Assembly (NCBI RefSeq): GCF_003144035.1 | Contig: NZ_QFWT01000011.1 | Coordinates: 62,001-126,000, forward strand | Direction of reading: 5' to 3' | DNA: 64,000 bases | Source of the DNA: Vibrio albus | GTDB lineage: Bacteria; Pseudomonadota; Gammaproteobacteria; Enterobacterales; Vibrionaceae | Part shown: positions 62,719-64,000 of the stretch, one piece after another | Layout: the number at the start of each line of letters is the position of its first letter | How positions within the stretch are numbered: position 1 is the stretch's first letter | Translations under genes and position numbers: made by a program | The notes under the pieces: generated by a model | The model's input: only the letters and a program-made list of their open reading frames with translations | Told to the model about the DNA's origin: nothing | The model's database searches: none

Positions 62719-63089
62719 TGGACGTTAACGAGAACAACAGTAAGCGTACAGTCATAGTTGTTCACCCGGCAGAACAACCAGACAGTACCAGGAGACCAGC
62801 ACAAGCATTCAGCAACACCCAAGATGCTCTGGATTACGCCCATGAAGGAGATGACCTACTGGCTGTATATGAGGATGGTACCGTTTATTCCTCTTTCCGA
62901 GGGGTGGATCATGGTGCCAGTTGGGGGGAGTCTATAGCCGAATCTTTCCTTTATTCAGGATTAGAACTAGATAAACCCAAGATTCTTGATATGTGTTTCC
63001 ATGAAGATGTAGAAGCTAGCAAGGCTTTTGTCGGGGTGCTGGTAGATTACGTTATTGAATGCCATGCAGAGAGGGAAGCTGAGCTATGA
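62715..63089 (+). CDS. hypothetical protein of the integrated element (124 aa)
   Basis: Not recognised. 124 residues, acidic, with TVIVVHP near the N-terminus and DDLLAVYEDGTVYSSFRG in the middle. Overlaps alpA and the next gene by 4 bp on each side, so it belongs to a tightly packed operon. Start: ATG at 62715, or the next ATG one codon later. Confidence 0.75.
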   Translation: MMDVNENNSKRTVIVVHPAEQPDSTRRPAQAFSNTQDALDYAHEGDDLLAVYEDGTVYSSFRGVDHGASWGESIAESFLYSGLELDKPKILDMCFHEDVEASKAFVGVLVDYVIECHAEREAEL

Positions 63090-63961
63090 AAATAGAAAAC
63101 GCCCCGGGCAATGAGGCGATAACTACAGTTCCTGAGAACTTGATTAATCAGGCCCAGTATAGCACCACCAGCAAAATGGAGGTATTTAATCATCCTCAGT
63201 TTGGAGATTTAACAGTTCTGACTGATGCTGATGGCGATCCTTGGTTCTTTGCTCAAGATGTTGCTTCCATGTTGGGATATCAAAATACCCGTGATGCTAT
63301 TTCAAAGCATGTAGATAATGAAGATAAAGACGTCGCGAATCGCGACACGAATAATAAAGGCCTTCGGAAACTGACCACAATCAATGAGTCTGGGCTTTAT
63401 TCGCTTATCTTTTCCTCTAAGCTGGAAAGTGCCAAAGCATTCAAGAGATGGGTAACAAAGGAAGTATTACCATCAATTCGTAAACATGGCGGCTATACGA
63501 TGGGGCAAGAAGATATGACCCCTGATGACCTTATGGCTAAAGCTGTGCTGGTGGCTCAGAGTAAGATACAGGAGCAGGAACAGGAGAACCGAAGACTGGA
63601 GCAAGTACAGAGGGATCTTATCAATCAGTTTGCTGCAGGAATGACAATACCGGCTTTCTGTATGCAACTAAATGGAGTCAATACCCAGGAGGTACAGGGC
63701 TTTTTAGTTCGCAAAGGGATTTTAATCAGGGAAAAGCACGGATACCGCCCCAGCTCCCCACACAGAAATAAAGAGTTTGAATGTACCACCCATGAGTACA
63801 GGCCCGGTAAACGAAGCTATAAGACCCTGGTTACTCAGTTAGGTGGAGCAATGCTTTATAAGTTCTACCATAAGGGCATGTTACCCATGCGTAAGGACTG
63901 GAATGGCAGCTACACCACCAGCCAATCAAGCCCGGAAGAACTCGCGAAACTCCACCAGTAA
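63086..63961 (+). CDS. phage antirepressor-like protein with Bro-N domain
   Basis: 291 residues. Bro-N domain (about 30-135: WFFAQDVASMLGYQNTRDAISKHV and FKRWVTKEVLPSIRKHGGY), a coiled-coil stretch (about 160-195, QSKIQEQEQENRRLEQVQRD) and a C-terminal part resembling KilAC/ANT domains. Bro-N proteins act as antirepressors or DNA-binding proteins in phages and satellites. Starts within the end of the preceding gene (ATGA). Confidence 0.88.
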   Translation: MKIENAPGNEAITTVPENLINQAQYSTTSKMEVFNHPQFGDLTVLTDADGDPWFFAQDVASMLGYQNTRDAISKHVDNEDKDVANRDTNNKGLRKLTTINESGLYSLIFSSKLESAKAFKRWVTKEVLPSIRKHGGYTMGQEDMTPDDLMAKAVLVAQSKIQEQEQENRRLEQVQRDLINQFAAGMTIPAFCMQLNGVNTQEVQGFLVRKGILIREKHGYRPSSPHRNKEFECTTHEYRPGKRSYKTLVTQLGGAMLYKFYHKGMLPMRKDWNGSYTTSQSSPEELAKLHQ

Positions 63962-63975
63962 TAAGGCTCCACACG

Positions 63976-64000
63976 ATGAAAAATACAGCATATGCGGCAG
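63976..64000 (+). CDS. start of a further gene, cut by the window edge
   Basis: ATG at 63976 opens a frame (Met-Lys-Asn-Thr-Ala-Tyr) that runs off the window, 14 bp after the antirepressor stop. Too short to identify. Confidence 0.3.

Overview
The window looks like part of the large chromosome of a Vibrio species, or a very close relative. The evidence is the gene content and local order: gshA, oadGAB, a tRNA-Arg/Ser cluster, csrA-lysC-alaS, recX-recA; then carAB, dapB, mutT, secA/dciA; then rsmE-gshB-yqgE-ruvX, pilUT, yggS-proC-yggT-yggU-rdgB-hemW, trmB, mutY-yggX-mltC. The proteins also read like Vibrio homologues. I cannot name the species, and no database search was possible.

Layout. 1-9162 (mostly minus strand): truncated gshA, an M16 lipoprotein protease, a small membrane protein with a quinone-oxidoreductase-like enzyme, and the sodium-pumping oxaloacetate decarboxylase operon oadGAB. 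9515-10525: eight tRNA genes (six Arg-ACG, two Ser-GCT) read from one strong promoter. 10746-21435: csrA, lysC, alaS, an AcrAB-type RND pump pair, recX, and recA with a LexA box inside its promoter. 21643-23945 (plus): a ModF-like double ATPase and a PepSY/cytochrome b561 pair. 24015-33201 (minus): carB, carA, dapB, mutT, secA; the carA upstream region carries candidate PurR and ArgR sites. 33589-37386 (plus): dciA-sprT, rsmE-gshB-yqgE-ruvX. 37516-39818 (minus): the pilus retraction ATPases pilU and pilT. 39847-49000: yggS to mltC and four tRNA genes (Phe, Thr, Phe, Asn). 49116-59371: a less conserved stretch with two chemoreceptors, an amino-acid exporter, a zinc-ribbon miniprotein, an OmpA-family porin, an orphan IucA/IucC-like protein and an AraC/EAL regulator pair. 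59886-64000: tRNA-Leu(CAA) followed by a P4-type integrase, AlpA, a Bro-N antirepressor and unknown genes, i.e. the left end of an integrated element whose right end lies outside the window.

The most unusual feature is a family of composite intergenic elements. At five loci there are one or more copies of a heptamer, CTAGAGA or the variant CTAGAAG, in tandem runs of up to 13. They are joined to a module in which GAATACAGA is directly repeated 14-20 bp apart, often with an inverted partner of that module, a CTAG-rich module, and a common GTCATCCCTGCG-type palindrome. At secA, yggS and hemW the gene's own TAG stop codon lies in the first heptamer of the run. Because CTAG is its own complement and the period is seven, each longer run places a TAG in all six frames. 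CTAG is normally a very rare tetramer in gamma-proteobacteria, so these runs stand out. I do not recognise them as a described repeat family.

Functionally the core is housekeeping: redox protection (gshA, gshB), sodium-energised metabolism (oad), DNA repair (recA, recX, mutT, mutY, rdgB), secretion (secA), replication loading (dciA), pyrimidine/arginine and lysine precursor synthesis (carAB, lysC, dapB) and twitching or DNA-uptake pili (pilT, pilU). The accessory part concerns sensing, efflux and mobile DNA.
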